The notes under the pieces were generated by a model. The model saw only the letters and a program-made list of their open reading frames with translations. It made no database searches and was not told the DNA's origin. The translations under genes were made by a program, and so were the position numbers. 64,000 bases of DNA from Kocuria rosea subsp. polaris (GTDB lineage Bacteria > Actinomycetota > Actinomycetes > Actinomycetales > Micrococcaceae), in the NCBI RefSeq assembly GCF_001483755.1, contig NZ_LQBK01000033.1:1-64000 (forward strand), written 5' to 3'. Shown piece by piece: positions 33,174-41,531 of the stretch. Within the stretch, counting starts at the first letter, position 1; each line of letters starts with the position of its first letter.

Positions 33174-34351
33174 ACGGCAAGCACCGCCAGGACGGCGCGC
33201 ACGACGACAAGGTCCCCGCCTACGACGCCTCCGTGGCGGAGGGCGCCCCACCGGCCGGCACCGGCAGCCACGAGGTGGAGCGCGGGCGGCAGGAGCTGAC
33301 CGGGGAGGGGCGGACCGTGCTCGTCACCGGCGCCTCGGGGATGCTCGGGGAGCACGTGGCGCGGCTGCTCGCGGCCCGCGGGTGGACGGTCCGGCTGCTC
33401 CAGCGCGGGCACGCGCCGCTGGCCGACCAGCCGAACGTCGAGGAGGTCCTGGGCTCCGTCGCGGACCCGGACGCCGTCGCGCGGGCCGTGGAGGGCGTCG
33501 ACGACGTCGTCCACCTCGCCGCGAAGGTCTCCTTCGCCGGGGACTGGGACGAGTTCGTGCTGACCAACGTGACCGGCACCCGCGTGGTCCTGGAGTCCGC
33601 GCGGTCGGCGGGCGTGGACAACGTGGTGTTCGTGTCCTCCCCGTCGGTCGCCCACACCGGCAGCTCCATCGTGGGCGAGTCCGCCCGGCCGGCCGACCCG
33701 GTGCACGCCCGCGGCGACTACGCCCGGTCCAAGGCCGCGGCCGAGCTGCTCGCCCTCGAGGCGGACGGACGCGGGCTGCGCGTCACGGCCGTGCGCCCGC
33801 ACATCGTGTGGGGCCCCGGCGACACCCAGCTCGTCGAGCGGATCGTCGACCGCGCGGCGCGGGGGCGGCTGCCGCTGCTCGACCACGGCGCGGCGCTGAT
33901 CGACACCACCTACATCGACAACGCGGCCGAGGCGATCGTGCGGGCGCTGGAGCGGATCGAGTGGGCGCACGGGCAGGCGCTGGTGGTCACGAACGGCCAG
34001 CCCCGCACCGTGGGCGAGCTCGTGGCGGGCTTCTGCCGGGCGGCCGGGGTGGAGCCGCCGGCACGCCGGGTCCCGGGCGCCGTGGCCCGGCTGGCCGGCC
34101 GGGTCATCGAGAAGGTGTGGGCGCTGCGCCCGGGGGCCGACGAGCCGCCGATGACGGCCTTCCTGGCCGAGCAGATGTCCACCGCCCACTGGTTCGAGCA
34201 GCAGAGCACCCGCGAGGTCCTCGACTGGACGCCGTCCGTGACGGTCGAGGAGGGCATGGAGCGGCTGCGCGCGTACTACCGGACCCATCCGCTGGGCGCC
34301 CACGACGCCCCGATGCCCGCCACCGGGTCCACGGCCGCCGGGGACTCCTGA
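33170..34351 (+). CDS. oleD: OleD, NADPH-dependent 2-alkyl-3-ketoacid reductase
   Basis: Reduces the OleA product to the beta-hydroxy acid used by OleC. It is a 393-residue extended short-chain dehydrogenase. The nucleotide loop is VLVTGASGMLGEHVARLL (about 45-62), the Ser in VFVSSPSVAHTG and the YxxxK pair in GDYARSKAAAE. The first ~40 residues are a hydrophilic extension. GTG at 33170 overlaps the oleBC stop (GTGA), preceded by GGAGGAAGGA. The downstream end converges on mutM after 22 bases. Confidence 0.94.
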   Translation: MNGKHRQDGAHDDKVPAYDASVAEGAPPAGTGSHEVERGRQELTGEGRTVLVTGASGMLGEHVARLLAARGWTVRLLQRGHAPLADQPNVEEVLGSVADPDAVARAVEGVDDVVHLAAKVSFAGDWDEFVLTNVTGTRVVLESARSAGVDNVVFVSSPSVAHTGSSIVGESARPADPVHARGDYARSKAAAELLALEADGRGLRVTAVRPHIVWGPGDTQLVERIVDRAARGRLPLLDHGAALIDTTYIDNAAEAIVRALERIEWAHGQALVVTNGQPRTVGELVAGFCRAAGVEPPARRVPGAVARLAGRVIEKVWALRPGADEPPMTAFLAEQMSTAHWFEQQSTREVLDWTPSVTVEEGMERLRAYYRTHPLGAHDAPMPATGSTAAGDS

Positions 34352-34373
34352 GCCCGCGCGGCGCGGCGCCCGG

Positions 34374-35315
34374 TCAGAACCGGGCGTTGCGGGGCGTGCG
34401 CTGGCAGACCGGGCACCGGTAGGAGGAGCGGTTCATGAACTGCTCCCGCACGATCAGGGCGCTCCGTCCCTCGTCCGCGCAGCGCGGGCAGGGCAGGGAG
34501 GCCCGGCCGTAGGCGTTGAGGGAGCGGGCGAAGTACCCGGACTCCCCGTTGACGTTGACGTAGAGGGAGTCGAAGCTCGTCCCGCCCGCCGCCAGGGCGC
34601 GGTCCATGACCTCGCGCACGGCCCCGAGCACGCGCATCGTCTCGGGCCGCCGGAGCGTGTCCGTGGGCCGGGCCCAGTGCAGGCGGGCCTGCCAGAGCGC
34701 CTCGTCCGCGTAGATGTTGCCGATCCCGGAGACGAGGGACTGGTCCAGCAGCGCGCGCTTGAGCCCGGTCCGGCGCCGGCGGAGCCGGTCGTGGAAGCGC
34801 TCCGCGTCGAAGGCGGGGTCCAGCGGGTCCCGGCCGATGTGGGCGGCCCGGGCGGGCACCAGGGGCGCGCCCGTGGCCGAGCGCCCGCCCGGGGCGCCGT
34901 CGCCGGTGGGCACGAGCCGGTCGAGGAGCATGCCGCCGAAGATCCGCTGGTCCACGAAGCGCAGCTCCGCCGGGGTGCCGGGGCGCTCGGACAGGCCCAG
35001 CCGCACCTTCAGGTGCTTCTCGTCGGGCAGCCCGGCGTCCTTGACCAGCAGCTGCCCGCTCATCCCGAGGTGGACCAGCAGCGCCTCCTGCGGCGGCGCG
35101 CCGTGCGCAGCGGTCAGGGGCAGCCACAGGAACTTGCCGCGGCGCACGGCGTCGGCGACGACCGCGCCGTCCAGCTCGTGCCCGAAGGAGACGGGGCCGG
35201 CCTCGTGGCGGCGCACCGAGCGGGCGTCCAGGACCTGCACGGACTCGATCCGGCGGCCGACCACCCAGCGCTCCACGCCGCGGCGGACGACCTCGACCTC
35301 GGGCAGCTCAGGCAC
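34374..35315 (-). CDS. mutM: Formamidopyrimidine-DNA glycosylase MutM
   Basis: Excises 8-oxoguanine and ring-opened purines. The 313-residue chain begins [12 protein letters not shown] with catalytic Pro2 and Glu3. The beta-zinc DNA-binding finger is near the C-terminus, CPRCADEG...YRCPVCQ. An extra low-complexity stretch (about 135-150, [14 protein letters not shown]) lengthens it beyond the usual ~275. GTG start with GGAG 5 bases upstream. It follows rnc by 20 bases. In relatives the next gene would be smc, but here the ole cluster intervenes. Confidence 0.96.
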   Translation of the reverse strand: MPELPEVEVVRRGVERWVVGRRIESVQVLDARSVRRHEAGPVSFGHELDGAVVADAVRRGKFLWLPLTAAHGAPPQEALLVHLGMSGQLLVKDAGLPDEKHLKVRLGLSERPGTPAELRFVDQRIFGGMLLDRLVPTGDGAPGGRSATGAPLVPARAAHIGRDPLDPAFDAERFHDRLRRRRTGLKRALLDQSLVSGIGNIYADEALWQARLHWARPTDTLRRPETMRVLGAVREVMDRALAAGGTSFDSLYVNVNGESGYFARSLNAYGRASLPCPRCADEGRSALIVREQFMNRSSYRCPVCQRTPRNARF

Positions 35316-35335
35316 GGGGGCTCCGGGGCACGCGC

Positions 35336-36034
35336 TCAGCCGCCCCGGCGGGCGACCAGGGTCGCGCAGGCCTGCGCCGCGGCGGAGCGCTCGGCCTCCT
35401 TCTTGGTGGTGCCGGTCCCCGTGCCGTGGTCCTGGCCGCCGACGAGCACGTGGGCCTCGTAGCGGCGGTCGTGGTCGGGGCCCGTGCCCTCCACGGCGTA
35501 GCGGACGGGACCCAGGCCGCGGGCCGCCGCGAGCTCCTGGATCTCGGTCTTCCAGTCCCGGCCCTCGCTCATCACGAAGCCGTCCTCCAGCAGGGGCACC
35601 ACGAGCCGCAGCACGAACGCCCGGGCCGCCGCGAGCCCGGAGCTCACGTAGACGGCGCCGATCAGCGCCTCCATGGTGTCGGCGAGGATCGAGGCCTTCT
35701 CGTGCCCGTTGGTCCGCACCTCTCCCTTGCCCAGGCGGATGTGGGGCCCCACGTCCAGGGACCGGGCGAGCTCGGCCAGCGTGCGGGTGCTCACCACCGC
35801 CGAGCGGATCTTCGCGAGGTTGCCCTCGGAGTCGTCGGGATAGCGGTGGAAGATCTCGTCGGTGACCGCGAGGCCCAGCACGGAGTCGCCGAGGAACTCG
35901 AGCCGCTCGTTGTGGCCCTGCCCCTCGTGCTCGTACGCGTAGGAGCGGTGGGTCAGGGCAAGACGGAGCGTCCCGGCGTCGATGTCGACGCCGAGACGCT
36001 CCAGCAGGTCCTGAGATGTCGCGGTGGAGTTCAC
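35336..36034 (-). CDS. rnc: Ribonuclease III
   Basis: Double-strand-specific RNase for rRNA precursors. The 232-residue chain has catalytic signature [17 protein letters not shown] at about 40-56, a second acidic site [16 protein letters not shown], and a C-terminal dsRNA-binding domain from [14 protein letters not shown] to [16 protein letters not shown] at 36034 lies 5 bases after the rpmF stop with no ribosome-binding site, so translation is probably coupled. Confidence 0.96.
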   Translation of the reverse strand: MNSTATSQDLLERLGVDIDAGTLRLALTHRSYAYEHEGQGHNERLEFLGDSVLGLAVTDEIFHRYPDDSEGNLAKIRSAVVSTRTLAELARSLDVGPHIRLGKGEVRTNGHEKASILADTMEALIGAVYVSSGLAAARAFVLRLVVPLLEDGFVMSEGRDWKTEIQELAAARGLGPVRYAVEGTGPDHDRRYEAHVLVGGQDHGTGTGTTKKEAERSAAAQACATLVARRGG

Positions 36035-36039
36035 CGTGG

Positions 36040-36243
36040 TCAGGCGTCGGCCACCTTGCGGCCCTTGTACTCCAGGAACAGCGCGGTCCCGGCGGAGTCG
36101 GTCACGACCTTGGCCTGGTGCGGCAGGCTGTAGCTGACCTTGCCGTTCTCGACGGTCTTGACCAGCTTCGGCGCGGTCGCCTTCCACTGGGAACGGCGTG
36201 CACGGGTATTCGCACGGGACATTTTCCGCTTGGGAACAGCCAC
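36040..36243 (-). CDS. rpmF: 50S ribosomal protein L32
   Basis: A 67-residue basic protein beginning [20 protein letters not shown], the L32 hallmark. It lacks the four zinc-binding cysteines, so it is the C- (zinc-independent) form. GTG start follows the DUF177 stop by 2 bases with GAGAGA upstream. The DUF177-rpmF-rnc order is conserved. Confidence 0.97.
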   Translation of the reverse strand: MAVPKRKMSRANTRARRSQWKATAPKLVKTVENGKVSYSLPHQAKVVTDSAGTALFLEYKGRKVADA

Positions 36244-36245
36244 GG

Positions 36246-36860
36246 CTATCTCTCTTCTCTCGGTTCGGTCGTCTGGGTCGAGGTGTCCTGCTCGAGCAGC
36301 CCCGACAGGGCGCTCCAGCGAGGATCGAGCACCTCGTGGTGGTGACCCGGGTCGTCCTCCAGGCGCGCGCCGCACTGGGCGCACAACCCCTGGCAGTCCT
36401 CCCGGCACACCGGTTGGAACGGCAGCTGTGTGATCACTGCGTCCCGAAGCATGGGTTCGAGGTCGATGCTCTCGTCCTGAACTTCATACATCTGGTCGTC
36501 CTCGGACTCCTCCCCACCGTCGGTGGCGGCGTCGAAGACGTAGAGCTCCTGCACGTCGACGTCCAGATCGTAGTCGATCGGGTCGAGGCACCGGCTGCAC
36601 TCGCCGTGGATGGCCACGACGGCGGTGCCGGACACCAGGATCCCGTCGTGGACGGATTCCAGCCGGAGGTCAAGGTCGATGTCCGAGCCCTCCGGGGCGC
36701 CGATGAGTGCGTTGCCGAAGTTCTCCGGCGCGGGCACAACTTCCTCCAGGCGTCGCATCGTCCCCGGGCGGTGCTCGAGGTCCCGGACACCGATGGTGAG
36801 GGGCGAACTGTTCTCGCGACTGATGACTGACTCCTGGTGAAATTCTGACCGACAGACCAT
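36246..36860 (-). CDS. DUF177 (YceD) family protein
   Basis: A ribosome-assembly-associated family encoded just upstream of rpmF. The body from about [17 protein letters not shown] is typical, and the C-terminal half has a Cys set ([13 protein letters not shown]) that may bind zinc. The coordinates use the only upstream canonical codon, ATG at 36860, but that ATG lies inside a promoter -10 box (TAACAT). AGGAG at 36831-36835 sits 6 bases before an ATC codon at 36822-36824, so initiation at AUC (192 residues) is the better biological guess. The role in 23S rRNA processing is inferred from other bacteria and plants. Confidence 0.88.
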   Translation of the reverse strand: MVCRSEFHQESVISRENSSPLTIGVRDLEHRPGTMRRLEEVVPAPENFGNALIGAPEGSDIDLDLRLESVHDGILVSGTAVVAIHGECSRCLDPIDYDLDVDVQELYVFDAATDGGEESEDDQMYEVQDESIDLEPMLRDAVITQLPFQPVCREDCQGLCAQCGARLEDDPGHHHEVLDPRWSALSGLLEQDTSTQTTEPREER

Positions 36861-36888
36861 GTTAGCGTGCCGTGCCGCGCGTTCTCAA
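36859..36888 (-). promoter_or_regulatory. Promoter of the DUF177-rpmF-rnc-mutM operon
   Basis: TTGAGA (36883-36888), an 18-base spacer and TAACAT (36859-36864) on the minus strand, one of the best -35/-10 pairs in the window. Predicted transcription starts near 36852, downstream of the annotated ATG. Confidence 0.65.
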
Positions 36889-36928
36889 ACGGGGCGGCTC
36901 CCGGCGCGCCGGGACGAGACCGTCCCGC

Positions 36929-37396
36929 TCAGCCCTGCAGGGCCCGCAGCACGGGCGCCGGCACGAACCCGGAGACGTCCCCGCCGAGGCCCTGGACCTC
37001 CTTCACGAGCGTCGAGGACAGGTGCAGGAAGCGGGGGTCGCCGGGCAGGAAGACCGTCTCCACCCCCGTGAGGTGGCGGTTCATGGTGGCCATCGGCACC
37101 TCGTACTCGTAGTCCTCCCCCGAGCGCAGCCCCTTGACCAGGGCCACCGCCCCGCGCTGCGCCGCGTACTCCGCGAGCAGGCCGGCGCCCATGGGCTCGA
37201 CGACGACGCCGGCGACGCCCTCGAAGCTCTCCTGCGCCAGGGCCAGCCGCCGCTCCGCGTCGAAGCGGTAGCGCTTGTGCGGGTTGGTGGAGACCGCGAC
37301 GACGACCTCGTCGAAGAGGGCCGCGGCGCGCGCGACGACCTCCACGTGGCCGTTGTGGAGGGGGTCGAAGGAGCCGGGGCAGATCACTCGGTGCAT
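36929..37396 (-). CDS. coaD: Phosphopantetheine adenylyltransferase
   Basis: Adenylates 4'-phosphopantetheine to dephospho-CoA, the penultimate step of coenzyme A synthesis. It has 155 residues, beginning MHRVICPGSFDPLHNGHVEV with the nucleotidyltransferase HxGH-type motif (H14-H17). ALVKGLRSGEDYEYE and the closing LSSTLVKEV match the family. The start at 37396 is preferred over the ATG at 37405 because a TAGGAT box (37404-37409) overlaps the latter. coaD normally follows rsmD, but here they are about 4.1 kb apart. Confidence 0.96.
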   Translation of the reverse strand: MHRVICPGSFDPLHNGHVEVVARAAALFDEVVVAVSTNPHKRYRFDAERRLALAQESFEGVAGVVVEPMGAGLLAEYAAQRGAVALVKGLRSGEDYEYEVPMATMNRHLTGVETVFLPGDPRFLHLSSTLVKEVQGLGGDVSGFVPAPVLRALQG

Positions 37397-37403
37397 GGGT
37401 GCC

Positions 37404-37409
37404 ATCCTA
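37404..37409 (-). promoter_or_regulatory. -10 box for leaderless coaD
   Basis: TAGGAT on the minus strand, 7 bases before ATG at 37396. Confidence 0.55.
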
Positions 37410-37433
37410 GGGGCGCGCCGAGCCCCGGCGGCG

Positions 37434-37439
37434 TACCGT
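37434..37439 (+). promoter_or_regulatory. Possible -10 box for the WS/DGAT gene
   Basis: TACCGT, about 40 bases before the ATG at 37480, with GGAG 7 bases ahead of that ATG. It overlaps an earlier in-frame GTG at 37438, which is therefore rejected as the start. Confidence 0.4.
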
Positions 37440-37479
37440 GGAGGGCGGAGGACCCGTCCTGCGAGAGCGGAGCACCGCC

Positions 37480-38850
37480 ATGAGCCACCAGCGCCGCCGG
37501 GTGGGGCCCGGGCAGCGGATCAGCGCCCTGGACGAGGCCAACCTGCGGGTGGAGCGGCACGGGGTGCCCATGCACGCCGCGGCCCTGGCCCTCCTGGAGG
37601 CCGCCCCGCTCCTCGGTCCCGGCGGGCAGGTGCGGCTCGGAGCCGTCCGGGAGCACGTCGAACGGCGCACCCGGGACGTCCGGCGGCTCCGCCAGGTGCT
37701 CGCACGGCCCGGCGGCGGACGGCCCGTGTGGCTCGACGACCCCGTCTTCGACGTCTCCCGGCACGTGCGCAGCCGCCCGGTGCCGCCCCCGGGGGACGAG
37801 GAGGCCCTGCTCCGGGCGTGCACGGGGATCGACGCACTCCCCCTCCCCGGGGACCGGCCCCTGTGGGAGCTGTGGCTGCTCCCCGGGCTCGCCGACGGCC
37901 GGCTCGGCCTGCTGATCCGGTGGCACCACGTGCTCGCCGACGGTCTGGCGGCGCTGAGCCTGCTCGCACCCCTGTTCGACCCGGCCGCCGTCCCCGGCGG
38001 CGGGACGGGCGCACCGGGCCGACCGGTCGTGCCGGGCGCACCGGGCGGGCTGGGCGCGCCGGCCGGCGCGCGGCCAGCCGGTGGTGCGGCACAGGTCCCG
38101 GCCCGCGCCGCGGCCCGTCTGCGCGGGCGGGCCGCCCAGCTGCGCGGCGCGCTCGCGGAGGGGCGCGCCCCGGCGCTGTCCATCAACCGCCCCGTGGGAC
38201 CGCGGCGCGGCGCCGCGCTCGTGCGCGCGGACCTCGAGGCGGCCCGGGAGCTGGCCCACCGGCACGGCGGGACGGTCAACGACGTGGTGCTCACCGCCGT
38301 GGCGGGCGGGGCCCGGCGGCTGCTGGCCGCACGCGGGGAGCTGGCCGGCGTGCCGGAGCTGAAGGTCTCGGTGGTCGCCTCCGTGCGCGCTCCGGGAGAC
38401 CCCGTGGGCGGCAACCGGACGGGCGTGCGCGTGGTGGCCGTGCCCGTGGACGAGCCCGACCCCGCCGCGCGGCTGCGGCGGATCGCGGCGACGACCGCGG
38501 CACAAAGGACCCGCCCGCCGTACCGGCCCGGCGGCCGGCTCGCCCAGCGCTGGACGGTCCGCGTCATGGACCGGCAGCGGCTCGTCAACCTCCTGCTCAG
38601 CAACGTGCGCGGCCCCTCGGCGCCGCTGCGCTTCGCGGGGGCGCCGGTGCGCGAGCTCTTCCAGCTCGGCGCCGTGCAGGGCAACCTGGCCCTCGCGGTG
38701 GGGGTGGTCTCCTACGCGGGCGCCCTGGGCGTCGACGTGGTGGCCGACGCCGACGTGGTGCCCGACCTCCCGGTGTTCGTCGAGGGGCTGGCGGAGACCC
38801 TCGTGCGGCTCGGCGCCGGCCCGCCCCCGGGAGCCGGCACGGGACCCTAG
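37480..38850 (+). CDS. Wax ester synthase / diacylglycerol O-acyltransferase (WS/DGAT)
   Basis: Transfers acyl-CoA to alcohols or diacylglycerol, forming storage lipid. The 456-residue chain carries the active-site motif HHVLADG at about 149-155 in the N-terminal half. A Pro/Gly-rich linker (about 170-205) leads to the C-terminal half with NDVVLTAVAGGARRLL and the SNVRGPSAPLRFAGAPV segment typical of the family. ATG chosen for GGAG 7 bases upstream. It starts divergently from coaD. Being a few kb from the ole genes, which use the same acyl-CoA pool, is suggestive but unproven. Confidence 0.9.
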   Translation: MSHQRRRVGPGQRISALDEANLRVERHGVPMHAAALALLEAAPLLGPGGQVRLGAVREHVERRTRDVRRLRQVLARPGGGRPVWLDDPVFDVSRHVRSRPVPPPGDEEALLRACTGIDALPLPGDRPLWELWLLPGLADGRLGLLIRWHHVLADGLAALSLLAPLFDPAAVPGGGTGAPGRPVVPGAPGGLGAPAGARPAGGAAQVPARAAARLRGRAAQLRGALAEGRAPALSINRPVGPRRGAALVRADLEAARELAHRHGGTVNDVVLTAVAGGARRLLAARGELAGVPELKVSVVASVRAPGDPVGGNRTGVRVVAVPVDEPDPAARLRRIAATTAAQRTRPPYRPGGRLAQRWTVRVMDRQRLVNLLLSNVRGPSAPLRFAGAPVRELFQLGAVQGNLALAVGVVSYAGALGVDVVADADVVPDLPVFVEGLAETLVRLGAGPPPGAGTGP

Positions 38851-38853
38851 ACT
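38848..38853 (+). promoter_or_regulatory. -10 box for the leaderless aminotransferase gene
   Basis: TAGACT, 7 bases before the ATG at 38861. Its TAG is the stop codon of the WS/DGAT gene, the same arrangement as dprA/xerC. Confidence 0.55.
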
Positions 38854-38860
38854 GGCGGCC

Positions 38861-40087
38861 ATGGATGCCACCGACGCCGCCGCCCCGTCCCCGACCGGTC
38901 CCCCCTGGGAGCGCATGGCCCGGGGAGGCGGCCTGCTCACCAGCACCGGGGAGCTCTCCGGAACCGTCTTCGAGGAGATGTCGCGGCTGGCCGCACGGAC
39001 GGGCGCCATCAACCTGGGGCAGGGCTTCCCGGACGTCGACGGGCCGCAGGAGATGCTCGAGGCCGCCGCCGGCGCGCTGCACGGCGGCGGCAACCAGTAC
39101 TCCCCGGTGGCGGGGCTGCCGCTGCTGCAGGAGGCCGTCGCCGAGCACCAGCGCCGGTTCTACGGGATCGACCTGGACCCGGGCTCCGGCGTCGTCGTCA
39201 CCGTGGGCGCGTCCGAGGGCCTGGCGGCGAGCCTGCTCGCGTTCCTGCGGCCCGGGGACGAGGTCGTGGTGTTCGAGCCGCACTACGACCTCTACGGCGC
39301 CGTCGTGGAGTTCGCGGGCGCACGGCTGGTCACGGTCCCCCTCGAGCCGCCGCGCTTCGCCCCGGACCTCGAGCGCCTCGCCGCGGCCTTCGGGCCCCGC
39401 ACCCGCATGGTGATCCTCAACGACCCGCACAACCCCACGGGGACCGTGTTCGACGACGTCGTCCTGTCCCGCCTGGCCGGCCTCGCCGCCGAGCACGACT
39501 GCGTGGTGGTGACCGACGAGGTCTACGAGCACCTGCGCTACGCGGGCGGGCACCGCCCGCTCGCCGCGCTGCCGGAGGCCTTCGGGCGGACCCTCACCGT
39601 CTCCTCCGTGGGGAAGTCCTTCTCGGCCACGGGGTGGCGCGTGGGCTGGGTCAGCGGGCCCGCGCACCTCGTGGGCCCCGTGCGCGCCACGAAGGCCTAC
39701 CTCACGCACAGCGCCGCCACGCCGCTGCAGATCGGGGCGGCCACCGCCCTGCGCGGGCCCGACGACTTCTACGCCCGGCTCACCGAGGACTTCCGGCGCC
39801 GCCGGGACGTGCTCGTGCGGGGCCTGGCCGCGGCGGGCGCGGAGCCGTTCGAGCCGCAGGGCACGTTCTTCGTCGTGGCGGACGTGCGCGGGCTGTGCGA
39901 GCGGCACGGGGTCGAGGACGCCGAGCACCTGGCCCCGGTGCTGGCCGAGCGGGCCGGCGTGGTGGGCGTGCCCGTGCCGGCCCTCGCCTCCGCGGAGCAC
40001 CGGGGGCTGTACGCCTCGTGGATGCGCTTCTCGTTCGGCAAGCGCCTGGACGTCCTGGAGCAGGCCGGGCGGCGCCTGGCGGGCTGA
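38861..40087 (+). CDS. Class I/II PLP-dependent aminotransferase
   Basis: A 408-residue fold-type I aminotransferase of the KAT/DapC/methionine aminotransferase-like subgroup. Visible landmarks are GFPDVDGP, NQYSPVAGLPLLQEAV, the N191-P-T-G turn (NDPHNPTG), D219-E-V-Y222 and the PLP Lys K252 in SSVGKSFSATGWRVGW. The C-terminal Arg is in MRFSFGKRLD. The substrate cannot be fixed from sequence. N-succinyldiaminopimelate and glutamine/keto acids are family options. It overlaps no neighbour and converges on ugd across a palindromic terminator. Confidence 0.9.
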   Translation: MDATDAAAPSPTGPPWERMARGGGLLTSTGELSGTVFEEMSRLAARTGAINLGQGFPDVDGPQEMLEAAAGALHGGGNQYSPVAGLPLLQEAVAEHQRRFYGIDLDPGSGVVVTVGASEGLAASLLAFLRPGDEVVVFEPHYDLYGAVVEFAGARLVTVPLEPPRFAPDLERLAAAFGPRTRMVILNDPHNPTGTVFDDVVLSRLAGLAAEHDCVVVTDEVYEHLRYAGGHRPLAALPEAFGRTLTVSSVGKSFSATGWRVGWVSGPAHLVGPVRATKAYLTHSAATPLQIGAATALRGPDDFYARLTEDFRRRRDVLVRGLAAAGAEPFEPQGTFFVVADVRGLCERHGVEDAEHLAPVLAERAGVVGVPVPALASAEHRGLYASWMRFSFGKRLDVLEQAGRRLAG

Positions 40088-40089
40088 GC

Positions 40090-40115
40090 GCCCGCCCCGG
40101 CGCGCCGGGGCGGGC
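40090..40115. terminator. Bidirectional terminator between aminotransferase and ugd
   Basis: A 26-base perfect palindrome (arms 40090-40102 and 40103-40115) between two convergent stop codons. Confidence 0.75.
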
Positions 40116-41441
40116 TCAGACGGCGGCCGCCCGGCGGCCGAGGGAGCGGTAGCAGAAGCCGGCCGCGGTCCAGCGGTCGGGGTCGAGCACGTTGCGCCCG
40201 TCGAGGATCTGCGGGACGGCGACCAGCGGGTCGAGCTGCTCCGGGGTCATCGCCTTGAACTCGGCCCACTCGGTGAGCAGCACCACGACCTCGGCGCCGG
40301 TGACGGCGGCCTCGAGGGAGTCCACGTAGTCCAGGCGGGGATAGCGCTTGGCGGCGTTGGCGTTGGCCTCGGGGTCGTAGACGGCGACCTCGGCGCCGAT
40401 CGAGTGCAGCCGGGCCGCGATGTCCAGGGCCGGGGAGTCGCGCACGTCGTCGGAGTCCGGCTTGAAGGCCGCCCCGAGCACGGCGACCTGCCGGCCCACC
40501 ACGGAGCCGCCCAGCATCTGGGTGACCGTCTCCACCGTGTGGCCGCGGCGGCGGACGTTGATGTCGTCCACCTCGGCGAGGAAGCGCACCGACTGCTCCA
40601 CCCCGAGCTCCGCGGCACGGGCCCGCAGCGCCCGGATGTCCTTCGGCAGGCAGCCGCCGCCGAAGCCGACCCCGGCGTTGAGGAACTTCCGCCCGATGCG
40701 CTCGTCGAGCCCGATCGCGTCGGCGAGGGTGCGGATGTCCCCGCCGACCACCTCGGTGAGCTCGGACAGGGCGTTGATGAAGGAGATCTTGGTGGCCAGG
40801 AAGGCGTTGGCCGCGACCTTCACGAGCTCGGCGGTCTCGAAGTCGGTGACGATCAGGGGGACGCCGGCCTCCAGCTGCCGGGCGTAGACCCGGCGCATCA
40901 CGGCCTCCGCGGCCGGGTCCTCGGCGCCGAGCACCATCCGGTCCGGGGTCAGGGTGTCCTCCACGGCGTAGCCCTCGCGCAGGAACTCGGGGTTCCACAC
41001 CAGGGACACGTCCACCCCGTCGCGGGCGGAGGCCTTCGCCAGGTCGGCCAGGCGGCGGGCGGAGCCGACCGGGACCGTGGACTTGCCCGCGATGACGCAG
41101 TCCTTCGTGGCGGCCGCGGCGATCGAGCCGACCGCGGCGTCGACGTAGCGCATGTCCGCCGCGAAGCTGCCCGCCCGCTGCGGGGTGCCCACGCCGACGA
41201 AGTGGACGTCGCCGAAGGCGCCGGCCTCCTCGTAGCTCGTGGTGAAGCGCAGCCGTCCCGTGCCCACGTGCTCGCGCAGCAGCTCGCCCAGGCCCGGCTC
41301 GTGGAAGGGCAGCTCGCCGCGGGACAGGGCGTCGACCTTCTCCGGGTCGACGTCCACCCCCAGCACCTCGAAGCCCATCTCCGCCATCGACGCGGCGTGC
41401 GTGGCCCCCAGGTATCCCGTTCCCAGAACCGTGATCCTCAT
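40116..41441 (-). CDS. ugd: UDP-glucose 6-dehydrogenase
   Basis: Oxidises UDP-glucose twice with NAD to UDP-glucuronate for extracellular polysaccharides. It has 441 residues. The Rossmann motif is VLGTGYLGATHAASMA at the N-terminus, the NPEFLREGYAV signature near 150-160, K208 in AELVKVAANAFLA and the catalytic C264 in GVGFGGGCLPKD. The C-terminal substrate domain has FKPDSDDVRDSPA. ATG with GGAGG 6 bases upstream. TTGACA on the minus strand at 41499-41504 may be a -35, but no good -10 follows. No glycosyltransferases are nearby. Confidence 0.94.
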   Translation of the reverse strand: MRITVLGTGYLGATHAASMAEMGFEVLGVDVDPEKVDALSRGELPFHEPGLGELLREHVGTGRLRFTTSYEEAGAFGDVHFVGVGTPQRAGSFAADMRYVDAAVGSIAAAATKDCVIAGKSTVPVGSARRLADLAKASARDGVDVSLVWNPEFLREGYAVEDTLTPDRMVLGAEDPAAEAVMRRVYARQLEAGVPLIVTDFETAELVKVAANAFLATKISFINALSELTEVVGGDIRTLADAIGLDERIGRKFLNAGVGFGGGCLPKDIRALRARAAELGVEQSVRFLAEVDDINVRRRGHTVETVTQMLGGSVVGRQVAVLGAAFKPDSDDVRDSPALDIAARLHSIGAEVAVYDPEANANAAKRYPRLDYVDSLEAAVTGAEVVVLLTEWAEFKAMTPEQLDPLVAVPQILDGRNVLDPDRWTAAGFCYRSLGRRAAAV

Positions 41442-41531
41442 GGACGTCCTCCGTTACTCCCGGGCCGGGGCCCGTGCTCGTTGCTGCCTGTCGAATCTTG
41501 TCAAAGCGGGTGCGCCCAGCGGCGCAGGTGC

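Noticed and set aside
41499-41504. Perfect TTGACA upstream of ugd as a full promoter
   Set aside because: No -10 within 16-19 bases; kept only as a remark in the ugd entry.
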